Below, piece by piece: positions 22,522 to 31,556 of a stretch of 64,000 nucleotides of DNA. Position 1 is the first letter of the stretch, and each line of letters opens with the position of its first letter. Position numbers and translations under genes: made by a program. The notes under the pieces were generated by a model. The model ran no database searches. It was not told the origin of the DNA and saw only the letters and a list, made by a program, of their open reading frames with translations. This DNA is from AP-15 sp963814865. Its GTDB lineage: Bacteria > Pseudomonadota > Alphaproteobacteria > ATCC43930 > CGMCC-115725. The stretch covers positions 558,001 to 622,000 of the forward strand of contig CAWFEN010000010.1 of the NCBI GenBank assembly GCA_963814865.1, written 5' to 3'.

Positions 22522-23745
22522 ATGCCGTCGTTCCACTGGTCGGCGATCAATGGCGGCGGCGCGGTCGTGCGTGGCGTCATGGAGGCGCCCGACCGCGACG
22601 CCGTCGTCGAGCGGCTGCAGCGCCAGGGGCAGATCGTGCTGCGCGCCGACTCGGCCGGCGGCCGTGCCGGGCTGGCCCGGCTGCTGCGGATCGAGATCGG
22701 CGGCACCCGCGGTCTCGACAAGGCGGCACTCGGCGAGACCACCCGCGAACTCGCGATCATGCTGACGGCGGGGCAGGATCTCGACCGCGCCTTGCGGTTC
22801 GTCGTCGACAATACCCGCAGCACGCGCGCCCGCATCATCCTCGGCAATGTCCGCGACAAGGTGCGCGCCGGCAGCTCGCTCGCCGCCGCGCTCGCCGGCG
22901 AGCCGCGCAGCTTTCCGAAGCTTTATGTCGGGCTTGTCCGCGCCGGCGAAACCGGCGGCACGCTCGCCGCGACGCTCGACCGCCTCGCCGCCCTGATCGA
23001 GCGCGAGCGCAGCTTGAGCGCCAATCTGGTGTCGGCGCTCGTCTATCCGGCGCTGCTGGTGGTCGCGGCGATCGGCTCGATCTTTTTTCTGCTGGACTAC
23101 GTGCTGCCGCAGTTCGCGCCGATATTCGAGCAGGCGGGCGCGCAGCTGCCGGTGGCGACGCGCGTTCTGATGACGGCCGGCAGCGTAGCCGGCGTCGCCG
23201 GACCGTGGCTGCTGCTCGGGCTGCTGGCGGCCGGTCTGCTGGCGCGGCAGGCATTGACGCGGCCCGCCTACCGGCTGCGGTTCGATCGCGCGCTGCTGCG
23301 CCTGCCGATCGTCGGCAAGCTGCTGCGCGAGACGCTCGCCGCGCGGCTCACGCGCACGCTCGGCAGCCTGCTCGACAATGGCGTGCCGCTGATCCCGGCG
23401 CTCGGCATTACCAAGGATGCGCTCGGCAACCTCGCGGCGGCGGCGGCAGTCGAAGCGGCGGCGCTCCGGGCCAAGGACGGCGCCGGGCTCGCCCGGCCGC
23501 TCGGCGCGGCAGGGCTGTTTCCGGCACGCACGATCCATCTGCTGCAGCTCGGCGAAGAGGCGGCGCAGCTCGCGGCGATGTCGCTCAAGGCCGCCGACAT
23601 CCACGACGAGCAGGCGCGACTGATGATGCAGCGGCTGGTTGCTCTTGCGGTGCCGCTGATCACGATCGCCATGGGCCTTGCTGTCGCCGGCATCATCAGC
23701 GCGCTGCTGACGGCGATGCTGAGCCTCAATGACCTGGCAGCGTGA
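22522..23745 (+). CDS. gspF: Type II secretion inner-membrane protein GspF
   Basis: This is a 407-residue protein with two repeated T2SSF domains (about 75-195 and 275-395) and three membrane helices, including VSALVYPALLVVAAIGSIFF and ITIAMGLAVAGIISALLTAM. Family motifs include FVGLV-like KLYVGLVRAGETGGTLAATL. GspF is the polytopic platform protein that couples GspE to pseudopilus growth. It begins 33 bp after gspE and overlaps gspH by 17 bp. The N-terminal segment (residues 1-60) reads FHWSAINGGGAVVRGVMEAP, the usual GspF start. Confidence 0.95.
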   Translation: MPSFHWSAINGGGAVVRGVMEAPDRDAVVERLQRQGQIVLRADSAGGRAGLARLLRIEIGGTRGLDKAALGETTRELAIMLTAGQDLDRALRFVVDNTRSTRARIILGNVRDKVRAGSSLAAALAGEPRSFPKLYVGLVRAGETGGTLAATLDRLAALIERERSLSANLVSALVYPALLVVAAIGSIFFLLDYVLPQFAPIFEQAGAQLPVATRVLMTAGSVAGVAGPWLLLGLLAAGLLARQALTRPAYRLRFDRALLRLPIVGKLLRETLAARLTRTLGSLLDNGVPLIPALGITKDALGNLAAAAAVEAAALRAKDGAGLARPLGAAGLFPARTIHLLQLGEEAAQLAAMSLKAADIHDEQARLMMQRLVALAVPLITIAMGLAVAGIISALLTAMLSLNDLAA

Positions 23746-24205
23746 ATTGCGGCGGCGGCGGGCCGGGCGGGCTGCCGGCTTTACCCTGATCGAGCTGATC
23801 GTCGTCCTTGCCATCCTCGGCTTCGCGCTCGCTCTGGTCGTCGGATACAAACGGCCTTGGAGCCGGGCGCTCGGGCTCGAAGGGACTGCCGCCGAGCTGG
23901 CCTCGGGTCTGCGCCTGGCGCGGTCCGAAGCGATCGTCGGCAACCAGGCGGTCGCCTTCGATCTCGATCTGAAAGGGCATCGCTATCGCGTCGGCAGCGC
24001 GCCGCCGCAGCGCCTGCCGCCGGATCTGTCGGTGGCGCTCTTGACGATCGCCGGCGAACGGCCGGGCGCCGCCACCGGAGACATCCGCTTCAATCCCGAC
24101 GGCAGCTCGACCGGCGGACGGATCACTCTCGCCGATGGCGCGCGGCATGTAGCCGTCGGTGTCGACTGGCTGACCGGCAGGGTGACCGTCGCCAATGTGC
24201 GCTGA
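23729..24205 (+). CDS. gspH: Minor pseudopilin GspH
   Basis: This 158-residue protein starts with a basic leader and the prepilin cleavage motif G-FTLIELIVVLAIL (residues 17-30), the site cut by the prepilin peptidase. The hydrophobic helix is followed by LASGLRLARSEAIVGNQAVA, typical of GspH/FimT proteins. It is a tip-region pseudopilin. Its start lies within the last 17 bp of gspF, indicating translational coupling, and its end overlaps gspI by 11 bp. Confidence 0.92.
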   Translation: MTWQRELRRRRAGRAAGFTLIELIVVLAILGFALALVVGYKRPWSRALGLEGTAAELASGLRLARSEAIVGNQAVAFDLDLKGHRYRVGSAPPQRLPPDLSVALLTIAGERPGAATGDIRFNPDGSSTGGRITLADGARHVAVGVDWLTGRVTVANVR

Positions 24206-24614
24206 GTGCAGCCATGCCGGCAGCGGCTTTACCCTGCTCGAGGTCGTGGTGGCGCTGGTGATCGCCGGGCTGGCTCTCGTTGGGCTGTTTCAGGCCGGCA
24301 GCGGCGGCCTCTTTGCCGTCGACACGGCGGGGCGGGCGGAGCAAGCGGTCCAGCGTGCCCAATCTCACCTTGCCGCCCTCGGGCGCAACGCCGCCTTGAC
24401 CGAGGGCGAACTCAACGACGACGACGGCGGCGGCTTCCATTGGCGGCTGCGCGTGAACCCGGTGGCGGCTCGGCAGACGCCGGGACCGGCCGGCGGCTTT
24501 GTCGAAACCACGCTGTACGATGTCGAAGTGGCGATCTCCTGGCGGGACGACGGCCATACCCGCTCGGTGACGCTGAAGACCCTGCGTCTCGGCGCCGCCC
24601 CGCGCGGAGGATGA
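24195..24614 (+). CDS. gspI: Minor pseudopilin GspI
   Basis: This is a 139-residue protein. The prepilin motif G-FTLLEVVVALVIAGLALV follows a leader of about 10 residues that includes two cysteines (MCAECSHAGSG). Downstream, EQAVQRAQSHLAALG resembles GspI. It begins inside the final codons of gspH. GspI, J and K form the tip complex of the pseudopilus. Confidence 0.9.
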   Translation: MCAECSHAGSGFTLLEVVVALVIAGLALVGLFQAGSGGLFAVDTAGRAEQAVQRAQSHLAALGRNAALTEGELNDDDGGGFHWRLRVNPVAARQTPGPAGGFVETTLYDVEVAISWRDDGHTRSVTLKTLRLGAAPRGG

Positions 24615-24621
24615 CGGCCGC

Positions 24622-25233
24622 ATGACGAGCCGCGGCGCGCCCCGTGCCGAAGGCGGGTTCACCCTGCTCGAAATCCTGGTCGCGCTGACCGTGCTCGGAC
24701 TGCTCATCATCGGGCTGACCCAAGGCGTGCATGCCGGCCTCGCCATGTGGCAGGCGCAGTCTCGCCGCGTCGGCGAAACCGCAGAGCTCGATGCCGCCGC
24801 ACGCGCCCTGCGCGGCTTGCTGAGCGGCATGCCGACCCCGCCGCCGGGTGCGGCTGCGACAAACGGCGGCAACGTTCAAGGCCGCGCGAACAGCCTCGTC
24901 TTTGTTGCCGATTTGCCGACTGGGCTCGGCACGGTTCGGCGCGTCGATATCGATCTGGAGCTGCATGGCCGGCGCCTGGTGCTGAGCTGGACCCCGCACG
25001 GCGGCGGGATCCCGATCGGGGCGCCGCCGAAACCGGTCGAGACCGAGCTGATCGCCGGCGTCGAACGGCTCGACCTCGCCTATTGGGGGGCGCCCGCGCC
25101 AGACCAGCCGGCGGGCTGGCAGACCAGCTGGGACGGTCCGCAGCTGCCCGAGCTGATCCGCCTACGGCTCGGATTCACCAGGGGCGACCGGCGACACTGG
25201 CCCGATCTGATCGTCGCACCCGAGGAGTACTGA
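24622..25233 (+). CDS. gspJ: Minor pseudopilin GspJ
   Basis: This is a 203-residue protein with leader MTSRGAPRAEGG and prepilin motif FTLLEILVALTVLGLLIIGL. Later segments RRVDIDLELHGRRLVLSW and the terminal region LPELIRLRLGF followed by RHWPDLIVAPEEY fit the GspJ fold. A 287-bp segment without a convincing gene follows before gspL. It contains a short AT-richer stretch (about 25300-25360) and could hold a promoter. Confidence 0.9.
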   Translation: MTSRGAPRAEGGFTLLEILVALTVLGLLIIGLTQGVHAGLAMWQAQSRRVGETAELDAAARALRGLLSGMPTPPPGAAATNGGNVQGRANSLVFVADLPTGLGTVRRVDIDLELHGRRLVLSWTPHGGGIPIGAPPKPVETELIAGVERLDLAYWGAPAPDQPAGWQTSWDGPQLPELIRLRLGFTRGDRRHWPDLIVAPEEY

Positions 25234-25520
25234 GGCCGATCGCCGATTCGCGCCGTGGCAAGATTCTTCGGTGCCGAACGCCTTCACTGACCGCCCTTGA
25301 TTTTAGAAAATGCCGAAATTCGAACTCGCTTAACGAGAAGACAACGTACAAAGTCTACGTTGGGAACAAAACCCGGGCGGCTGCTGCCTTGATCGGGCCA
25401 CATTCGGAACCTCCGTTGATGATGCCGGCGGCGGCCGGACTGTTGTCCTTTGCCGGGCGCGTGCCGCTCGGTAACATGACCGCCAAGCGGCGGGGATCAG
25501 AGTCGGCTCGGTTCCGGATC

Positions 25521-26558
25521 ATGCTGCGCGATTTCATTATTTGGTGGTTCGGACAGTTGGCGGATCTTCTGCCGCGGGCCCTGCGCCGATCGGCGCCGGC
25601 CGAGGCCGACGCCACGGTGCTCGCGCCGGTCGGGTCGCTCGCGCGCGGCATCGACGCGGTCGCGGTCGGCCTGCGGCGAAACGGCAAAGAGACCGCCCTT
25701 GGCCGCTTCGCTCTCGGCACCGCCGGGCTGGCGGAATTGCCCCGCGCGGCCGGCAAGCCGGCCGTGCTGCGCCTCGGCGAAGCGGATGTGTTGGGCAAAA
25801 CCGTGACCATGCCGCTTGCCGCAGAACGCGAACTCGATCAGGTCCTCGCCTTCGAAATGGATCGCGAGACCCCGTTCCGCGCGGAGGAGCTCTATTGGAG
25901 CCATCGCATTGCTGCCGCCGACCGGCAGAACGGGCGATTGTCGGTGCGCCTCTTGCTCGTTCCCAAGGCCAATCTCACGCCGCTCCTCGCCGCCCTCGGC
26001 CAGGTCGGGATCATCCCCGAGCGGGTCGAGATCGCCGACGGTCCCGACGCCGGCTCGTGTCTGCCGCTGGCGGCCGACAGCAGCCGCGCGCGATCGGCTT
26101 CCAGCTATCTCCTGTGGCCCGCGGCGGTTTGCTGCGCCGCGCTGGCGCTGGCCGCCGCCATCACGCCCTTCGTGCGCCAGTCGACGGCTCTCGCCTCGCT
26201 CGATCGTGCAACCGCGGCCGGCCGCGCCGCCGCCACCGAAGCCGATGGCCTGCGCCGGGCGATCGAACGGCTGTCGGGCAGCGCCGACCTGATCCAGAAA
26301 GAGCGCGACAAGGCAGGACATCCGCTCGAAGTCCTCGCTGCCACGACCCGCATCCTGCCCGACGACACCTTTCTGACCGAGATGGAGCTGAATCAGCGGA
26401 AATTGACGCTCAGCGGCCGATCCGCCGCGGCCGCGCGGCTGATCGGCGCCTTTGCCGCCGACGGCGAGTTCCGCAATCCCGCCTTCGCCGCGCCGGTCAC
26501 CCGGATCGAGGCGCTGAAGCTCGAGATCTTCACGATCATTGCGGAGGTCGAACCGTAG
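25521..26558 (+). CDS. gspL: Type II secretion protein GspL-like (assembly platform)
   Basis: From ATG 25521 the product is 345 residues. The cytoplasmic part includes the conserved GspL/PilM-type region KTVTMPLAAERELDQVLAFE with MDRETPFRAEELYW. One membrane helix, SYLLWPAAVCCAALALAAAI, is near 195-215. The periplasmic part resembles the PilN/GspL ferredoxin-like domain (DTFLTEMELNQRKLTLSGRS). GspL anchors GspE to the membrane. In-frame ATGs upstream at 25477 and 25421 exist; 25521 fits the family best but is not certain. It lies 15 bp before gspM. Confidence 0.85.
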   Translation: MLRDFIIWWFGQLADLLPRALRRSAPAEADATVLAPVGSLARGIDAVAVGLRRNGKETALGRFALGTAGLAELPRAAGKPAVLRLGEADVLGKTVTMPLAAERELDQVLAFEMDRETPFRAEELYWSHRIAAADRQNGRLSVRLLLVPKANLTPLLAALGQVGIIPERVEIADGPDAGSCLPLAADSSRARSASSYLLWPAAVCCAALALAAAITPFVRQSTALASLDRATAAGRAAATEADGLRRAIERLSGSADLIQKERDKAGHPLEVLAATTRILPDDTFLTEMELNQRKLTLSGRSAAAARLIGAFAADGEFRNPAFAAPVTRIEALKLEIFTIIAEVEP

Positions 26559-26572
26559 TCTCGCTTGCAACC

Positions 26573-27163
26573 ATGCCGACCGGCCGCAGAGGCCGGCTGT
26601 TGGCCCTGAGTTTGGTTTTCGTCGCGCTGGGGGGCGTGTATCTCCTGGTGGTGGCTCCGCTTGTCGATTTCTACGCCGAGCGTGAAGCCCGCCTGGAGGA
26701 TGGCCGGATGCTGCTTCCTCGTCTGCGGGCCGCGGCGGCGGAGCTGCCGACGCTGCGCGCACGGGTGGCTGAGCTGCGCGCCGCGGCGCGCACCCGCAAG
26801 GTCACCCTCGACGGCGCCAGCGACGCCGTCGCATCTGCCAATTTGCAAAGCCGGATCGAAGCGCTCGCAGCCTCGGTCGGTGCCGCCATCGGCAGCACCG
26901 AGAGCTTGCCGGCGGAGGCGCGCGGCCCTTATCAGCGTATCGGCCTGCGGTTCGCGCTGAGTGGCCCTTATGAAACGTTGATCAAGTTGATCGCCAAGCT
27001 CGAGGCGGCGACGCCGCCCCTCGTCGTCGACAACCTGCAGATCCACGGCGTGCTGCGGCGGCCGGGACTGCCGCCGAGTCCAGGCTCCGAATCCGGGCTC
27101 GATTCCGGGCTTGATGTCTATGGCTTTCGCAGCAACGAAAAGCCGGTCGCGGCCAAGCCATGA
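26573..27163 (+). CDS. gspM: Type II secretion protein GspM
   Basis: From ATG 26573 the product is 196 residues. It has a short cytosolic start, one membrane helix (LLALSLVFVALGGVYLLVVA) and a periplasmic coiled coil (FYAEREARLEDGRMLLPRLR), then a small ferredoxin-like domain (IGLRFALSGPYETLIKLIAK). This is the GspM/PilO layout. The end overlaps gspN by 4 bp (ATGA). GspM partners with GspL in the inner-membrane platform. Confidence 0.85.
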   Translation: MPTGRRGRLLALSLVFVALGGVYLLVVAPLVDFYAEREARLEDGRMLLPRLRAAAAELPTLRARVAELRAAARTRKVTLDGASDAVASANLQSRIEALAASVGAAIGSTESLPAEARGPYQRIGLRFALSGPYETLIKLIAKLEAATPPLVVDNLQIHGVLRRPGLPPSPGSESGLDSGLDVYGFRSNEKPVAAKP

Positions 27164-27759
27164 TCGATCGCCTCGCCCTCTACCTGCTGCTTGCCGGATG
27201 CGTGCTCTTCGGCGCCGTCTTCCTGGCTGAAATCAGGCGGCCCGACCGCGCCGAGCCGGAGGTGGTTGCGGCCGCGGTGCCGCACGCCCCCGGGCCCGCG
27301 GTGCGCGCCGCAGCAGCCCCCCCGACAGACAACCTGATTACGGCGATCCTCGCCCGGCCGCTGTTCGACAGCACACGACGCCCGCCGCTGCCCGCCAGCG
27401 CCGGCGGCGAGGCCGGTCCCGGGCTGGATGATACGAGGCTGACCGGGATCATCACCGAGCCCGGCCATCGGATCGCCATCTTCGCCGCCGAAGGCGCGAA
27501 ACCGCTGACGGTCACCGAAGGCGAAACCGTGAGCGGCTGGCGGATCGAAAACATCACGCCGGGCGAGATTTCTTTGAGCGGCCCCGACGGCACCAAGACC
27601 TTGCAGCCGAAATTCGATCCGACCCAGGTATCGGCGCCGGCCAGTCCAACCGCGAATATGGGAGTCCAGGTTGCACCCGGCGTCCAAGTGCCGCGGCCGG
27701 GCATGCCGGTCTTCAGTCCGCGACCGCCGCTGCGGCCGGGGCTACGGAGGGAGCGGTGA
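27160..27759 (+). CDS. Type II secretion GspN/GspC-like inner-membrane protein
   Basis: This 199-residue protein has an N-terminal membrane helix (LALYLLLAGCVLFGAVFLAE) and a Pro/Ala linker. It also has a small periplasmic domain: NLITAILARPLFDSTRRPP, then LTGIITEPGHRIAIF, then EGETVSGWRIENITPGEISL. That domain resembles the homology region of GspC, which docks on the secretin N0 domain. There is no PDZ domain. In this cluster it probably replaces GspC as the link between platform and secretin, and such proteins are often annotated GspN. Its stop overlaps the GTG start of gspD. Confidence 0.75.
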   Translation: MIDRLALYLLLAGCVLFGAVFLAEIRRPDRAEPEVVAAAVPHAPGPAVRAAAAPPTDNLITAILARPLFDSTRRPPLPASAGGEAGPGLDDTRLTGIITEPGHRIAIFAAEGAKPLTVTEGETVSGWRIENITPGEISLSGPDGTKTLQPKFDPTQVSAPASPTANMGVQVAPGVQVPRPGMPVFSPRPPLRPGLRRER

Positions 27760-30086
27760 GGTGGCCGCCGTACCGGGGCCGGCGGTTCGCCTTCGCGACG
27801 GCGCTGATGCTGCTCGCCGGCTGCCAGAACCCACCGCCGCCGCCCGGCCTGACGCCGATCGAGCAGCCGCGCGGTTTGCAGCCGGCGGCGCCCCGGGTCA
27901 ACGGCGTGATCCCGCCCGACCGCAGCGGGCAGCGCGCCTTCGTGGAGCGCGCCGCTGCCGCCGCTCCGGCACCGGCGGACGAGCCGCTGCCGCCCGCCGG
28001 TGCCGGTGCGGCGACCCAGGGCGGCGATGTCACGCTCAATTTCGCCGACACCGACATTCGCGAGATCGTGCGGACGATCCTCGGCACGACGTTGAAGGTG
28101 AATTACACGATCGACCCCGCTGTCCATGGCACGGGCTCGATCGAAACCGGCAAGCCGCTGCCGCGCTCGGCCCTGCTGCCGACGCTCGAGGGTCTGCTCA
28201 ATCAGAACGGGGCGACCGTGGTCGAGCGAAACGGCGTCTATGCCGTGGTGCCGATCGCCGCGGGCGTGGTTACCAATCAAGCCGCCGGCGCAAACTCCGT
28301 CGGGGCCGGCGCCCAAATCGTCCCGCTGCGCTACACCGCCGCCAAGGATCTCGCCAAGCTGCTCGAACCCTACGTCGCCGAGGGCGCCAAGATCAGCGCC
28401 GACAACGCGCGCAACGCATTATTGGTGAGCGGCGATATGGCGGTTCGCCAGACGCTGATCAGCCTGATCCGCGCCTTCGACACCAATCTTCTGGCCGGAC
28501 AATCCTACGCGCTCTTTCCGGCCGGCGACGACGAGCCGGGCAAGCTCGCCGGCGAGTTCCGGACGGTGCTCCAGGCGCAGACCCAGGGTCCGCTCGAGGA
28601 CATCGTTCACGTGCTGCCGATGGAGCGCGTCAACGCGGTTCTCGTGGTGTCCTCGCAGGCCCGATATATCGACGCGGCGAGACGCTTCTTCGGCTTGGCA
28701 TCGCGGGTCGAAGATGCGACGGCGCGAGCCTGGCACGTCTATTACGTGCAGAACGGCCAGAGCACCGATCTCGCGAACCTGCTCCAGCAGGCCTTCACGC
28801 CGGGGCACGTCTCGGCTGCCGCGGCGGCACCCGGCAGCACAGCTCCCGGCGCCACCCCGCTGGCCATGGGAGCCACCGCGGGCGGCGCATCGGGTTTCGG
28901 GAGCGCCAATACGGGCAGCACCGCCACCGGCAGCACCTCGGGTCTCGGAGGCGCTGCCGGGACCAGTGGCGGCGGGCTGTCGGGAGGCCTGGCCGGGGCC
29001 ACCTCGGGGACCGGCGGCGGCGCCGGCGGCGGCCTGGGCAGCGGTCTCACGGCGCTGCCGGCGGCCGGGGCCCAGTCCCCGGCCACCGAGCCGCTGTCGA
29101 GCGAAAGCGAGACCGGTGGTGCGGCCGAGAACCGCATCCGCATCATCGCCAACCCGGTCAACAACGCACTCCTTATCTATGCCACGCCGAGCGAATATTC
29201 AGTAATCGAGGGGATGCTGCGCAAGGTCGACATCGTTCCGCTGCAGGTGCTGATCGAGGCGACGATTGCCGAAGTCGACCTCAACGATCAGCTGCAATAT
29301 GGCACCCAGTTCTTCTTCACCACCGACCATTTCGCCGAAACGCTGGGACCGTCCGCAACATCGTCGTCGATCCCGAACTTTCCGACCCTGGGCAGTCTGC
29401 CGTTTCCGTCGACCTCGCCCTATTTCGTCTTGAGCAAGTCGCCGACTTTCGCCCTCGCCGCCCTCGCCGATGTGACCAAGGTCAAGGTCCTGTCGGCGCC
29501 CCAGGTCATGGTCCTCGACAATCAGCCGGCCCGTCTTCAGGTCGGCCAGCAGGTGCCGGTGCTGACCGGGACCGCGACGAGCACGCTGGCGGCCGGCGCG
29601 CCCGTCGTCAACAGCGTCGACTACCACGAGACCGGCGTCATCATGCAGGTGACGCCGCGCGTCAATTCGGGCGGCCTTGTCACCCTCGACATCGCCCAGG
29701 AAGTCAGCGATGTGGCGCAGGCGGCAACCAACACCGTCGCCGGCTCGCCGACCTTCGACGATCAGGTGTTCCAGACGCGCGTCGCCGTCCAGGACGGCCA
29801 GACGGTCGGGATGGCCGGCCTGATCCGCGACAACACCTCGGAAGAGAACAGCGGCATCCCCTTCATCAAGGACATCCCCCTGCTCAGCACGCTGCTTTCG
29901 ATGCAGAACAACAGCCGTGCCCGCACCGAGCTGCTGGTGCTGATCACGCCGCATGTCGTGCATGACCAGCGTGACGCACGCGCGCTGACCGAGGATCTGC
30001 GCAACCAGTTGATCAACGCCGGGCTCGTTCCGCAGCAGCTCGAGCGCCGGGGCGCGACGGGATCAGCCAATCCCAACGGCCTGTAA
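27756..30086 (+). CDS. gspD: Type II secretion secretin GspD (lipoprotein type)
   Basis: This is a 776-residue outer-membrane secretin. The start is GTG 27756 with GGAGGGA ideally placed. The signal ends with lipobox LLAGC (Cys near residue 23), so this secretin is probably lipidated and may not need a separate pilotin. An N0 domain starts VTLNFADTDIREIVRTILGT (about 90). N1-N3 follow, with N3 interrupted by a Gly/Ser/Thr-rich insert of about 95 residues (about 355-450). The secretin barrel includes VPVLTG, VDYHETGVIMQVTPRVNSGG and ELLVLITPHVV. It forms the exit channel for folded proteins. Confidence 0.96.
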   Translation: MRWPPYRGRRFAFATALMLLAGCQNPPPPPGLTPIEQPRGLQPAAPRVNGVIPPDRSGQRAFVERAAAAAPAPADEPLPPAGAGAATQGGDVTLNFADTDIREIVRTILGTTLKVNYTIDPAVHGTGSIETGKPLPRSALLPTLEGLLNQNGATVVERNGVYAVVPIAAGVVTNQAAGANSVGAGAQIVPLRYTAAKDLAKLLEPYVAEGAKISADNARNALLVSGDMAVRQTLISLIRAFDTNLLAGQSYALFPAGDDEPGKLAGEFRTVLQAQTQGPLEDIVHVLPMERVNAVLVVSSQARYIDAARRFFGLASRVEDATARAWHVYYVQNGQSTDLANLLQQAFTPGHVSAAAAAPGSTAPGATPLAMGATAGGASGFGSANTGSTATGSTSGLGGAAGTSGGGLSGGLAGATSGTGGGAGGGLGSGLTALPAAGAQSPATEPLSSESETGGAAENRIRIIANPVNNALLIYATPSEYSVIEGMLRKVDIVPLQVLIEATIAEVDLNDQLQYGTQFFFTTDHFAETLGPSATSSSIPNFPTLGSLPFPSTSPYFVLSKSPTFALAALADVTKVKVLSAPQVMVLDNQPARLQVGQQVPVLTGTATSTLAAGAPVVNSVDYHETGVIMQVTPRVNSGGLVTLDIAQEVSDVAQAATNTVAGSPTFDDQVFQTRVAVQDGQTVGMAGLIRDNTSEENSGIPFIKDIPLLSTLLSMQNNSRARTELLVLITPHVVHDQRDARALTEDLRNQLINAGLVPQQLERRGATGSANPNGL

Positions 30087-30090
30087 GCCG

Positions 30091-30933
30091 ATGCCGCGAC
30101 GGCGGCCGTCCCGCGCCGGTCTGCGTCGCGGCGGCGGCTTTGCGCTGCTGATCGTGCTGTGGACATTGGTTTTGATCGCCTTCATCGTGGCCCATCTGAC
30201 GGCCAGCGGGCGGACCGAAATCCGCATCGCCGGCAACCTCGTCGGCAACGCCGTCGCCGAGGCCGCCGCCGACGGGGCCGTCTCCGAGGCCATCTTCAAC
30301 CTGTCGAACCCGCGGGCGGACCAGCGCTGGCTGATCGACGGAACCGCACGCGAGCTCGCTATCGGCGACAGCCGAGTGGCGCTGCGCCTGACCGACGAGG
30401 GGTCGCGCATCAACCCGAACCTGGCTTCGCCGACGCTGATCGAAGCGCTGCTGCAAGTGCTCGGCGTCGAGGCCGGGAGCGCCAACCGCCTCGCCGGCGC
30501 GATCGCCGAATGGGTCGGCTCAGCACAGGTCGCCCAGCCGCCGGCGGCGCTGACCGCGGAATACCAGGCTGCAGGGCTCGACTATCGTCCGCCGGTTGCA
30601 CCGGTCGAGACCCGCGACGAGCTCGGCCGCGTGCTCGGCATGACCCCGGCCATACTGGCGGCGCTGCGGCCCCATCTGACGCTCTACGGCCCGGCCGAGC
30701 CGAACCCGGCCAGCACCGACCCCGTGGTGGCGGCGGCCATCGCCCGGGTGGCGCAGGCGAGCCAACCCCCGGTTGCGGCGGATCAGGGGCAGCCGGAGTT
30801 GGCGACGGTGCGGATCACGGCGCGTGCGCTGGGCCCGGGTAATGCGCACGCGACCCGCATCGCCATCGTCCGGGTTGGGGCGGAGCTGCCCAACGGCTAC
30901 ACGGTGCTCGCCTGGGGCAGCCGCATCGATTGA
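30091..30933 (+). CDS. gspK: Pseudopilin GspK
   Basis: This is a 280-residue protein. The leader MPRRRPSRAGLRRGGG precedes a hydrophobic helix starting FALLIVLWTLVLIAFIVAHL. It lacks the Glu5 of other pseudopilins, as is normal for GspK. The large globular part includes LTDEGSRINPNLASPTLIEA, a typical GspK/GspX segment with Asp and Asn for calcium or helix packing. GspK caps the pseudopilus tip. It begins 4 bp after gspD and closes the plus-strand operon. Confidence 0.9.
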   Translation: MPRRRPSRAGLRRGGGFALLIVLWTLVLIAFIVAHLTASGRTEIRIAGNLVGNAVAEAAADGAVSEAIFNLSNPRADQRWLIDGTARELAIGDSRVALRLTDEGSRINPNLASPTLIEALLQVLGVEAGSANRLAGAIAEWVGSAQVAQPPAALTAEYQAAGLDYRPPVAPVETRDELGRVLGMTPAILAALRPHLTLYGPAEPNPASTDPVVAAAIARVAQASQPPVAADQGQPELATVRITARALGPGNAHATRIAIVRVGAELPNGYTVLAWGSRID

Positions 30934-30939
30934 CGCGCC

Positions 30940-30957
30940 GGCGGCCCGCGTGCCGCC
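30940..30957. terminator. GC hairpin between convergent gspK and gspG
   Basis: GGCGGC (30940-30945) and GCCGCC (30952-30957) form a 6-bp stem with a 6-base loop in the 32-bp gap between the two convergent stop codons. There is no T-run, so this is only a candidate bidirectional terminator. Confidence 0.35.
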
Positions 30958-30965
30958 TCACCGGT

Positions 30966-31553
30966 TCAGTCGTTGATGATCTTCTCCGGCTGACCGGCGG
31001 CGGCCTGCCCGGTCGGACCGAGCGAATAGAGATCGTAGTCGTGGCCGGGACGCTGGCTCGGCATGCGGTAGACGTAGGGGCGGCCCCACGGGTCGTCCGG
31101 CAGCGTTTCGCCCTTGAGATAGGGACCGCTCCAATGCTCTACCCCCGAGGGCTGCGTGAGCAGGGCCTGCAGACCCTGCTCGGTCGTCGGATAGCTGCCG
31201 ACATCGAGCTTGTAGATATCGAGCACGCCAGCAAGGCGCTCGATCGATTGATGCGCGATCTTCTCCTTGGCGGAGCCGAGCTGGCGCAGCGCCGCCGGCG
31301 CGACGAGGCCGATCAACAGCCCGAGGATCGCGAGGACCACGAGGAGCTCGAGCAGTGTAAAGCCGCCCTGCCGGCGATTGCGGCCGTCGGCTGCTGCGGC
31401 CGGGGGAAAGATCACGGGTTCGGGCACGTCGCCAAACCGGGAAGTCGATGCCTGTCTCTCGATAGCGCCGGAATTGGGCATCTTTGCGGCGATAGCCGAG
31501 GTGGCGGGCAGGTGCCGGGCGTCGCGCAAACCGGCAGCCGCCCGGCCCCCCAT
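30966..31553 (-). CDS. gspG: Major pseudopilin GspG (inverted, start uncertain)
   Basis: The core is a clear GspG: G-FTLLELLVVLAILGLLIGLV, then AKEKIAHQSIERLAGVLDIY, and the C-terminal major-pseudopilin signature YPTTEQGLQALL and LPDDPWGRPYVYR, including calcium-loop residues. It should form the pseudopilus shaft. The open frame gives 195 residues with about 63 before the cleavage Gly, far longer than normal. Alternative starts are ATG 31481 and in-frame GTGs about 17-21 codons before the motif; none has a good ribosome site. It begins 3 bp after the aconitase stop, on the strand opposite the rest of the cluster. Confidence 0.88.
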   Translation of the reverse strand: MGGRAAAGLRDARHLPATSAIAAKMPNSGAIERQASTSRFGDVPEPVIFPPAAAADGRNRRQGGFTLLELLVVLAILGLLIGLVAPAALRQLGSAKEKIAHQSIERLAGVLDIYKLDVGSYPTTEQGLQALLTQPSGVEHWSGPYLKGETLPDDPWGRPYVYRMPSQRPGHDYDLYSLGPTGQAAAGQPEKIIND

Positions 31554-31556
31554 CGC

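Noticed and set aside
20701..23943. 1080-codon open frame on the minus strand
   Set aside because: Antisense shadow of gspE and gspF; no start signal and a low-complexity Arg/Gln/Asp composition.
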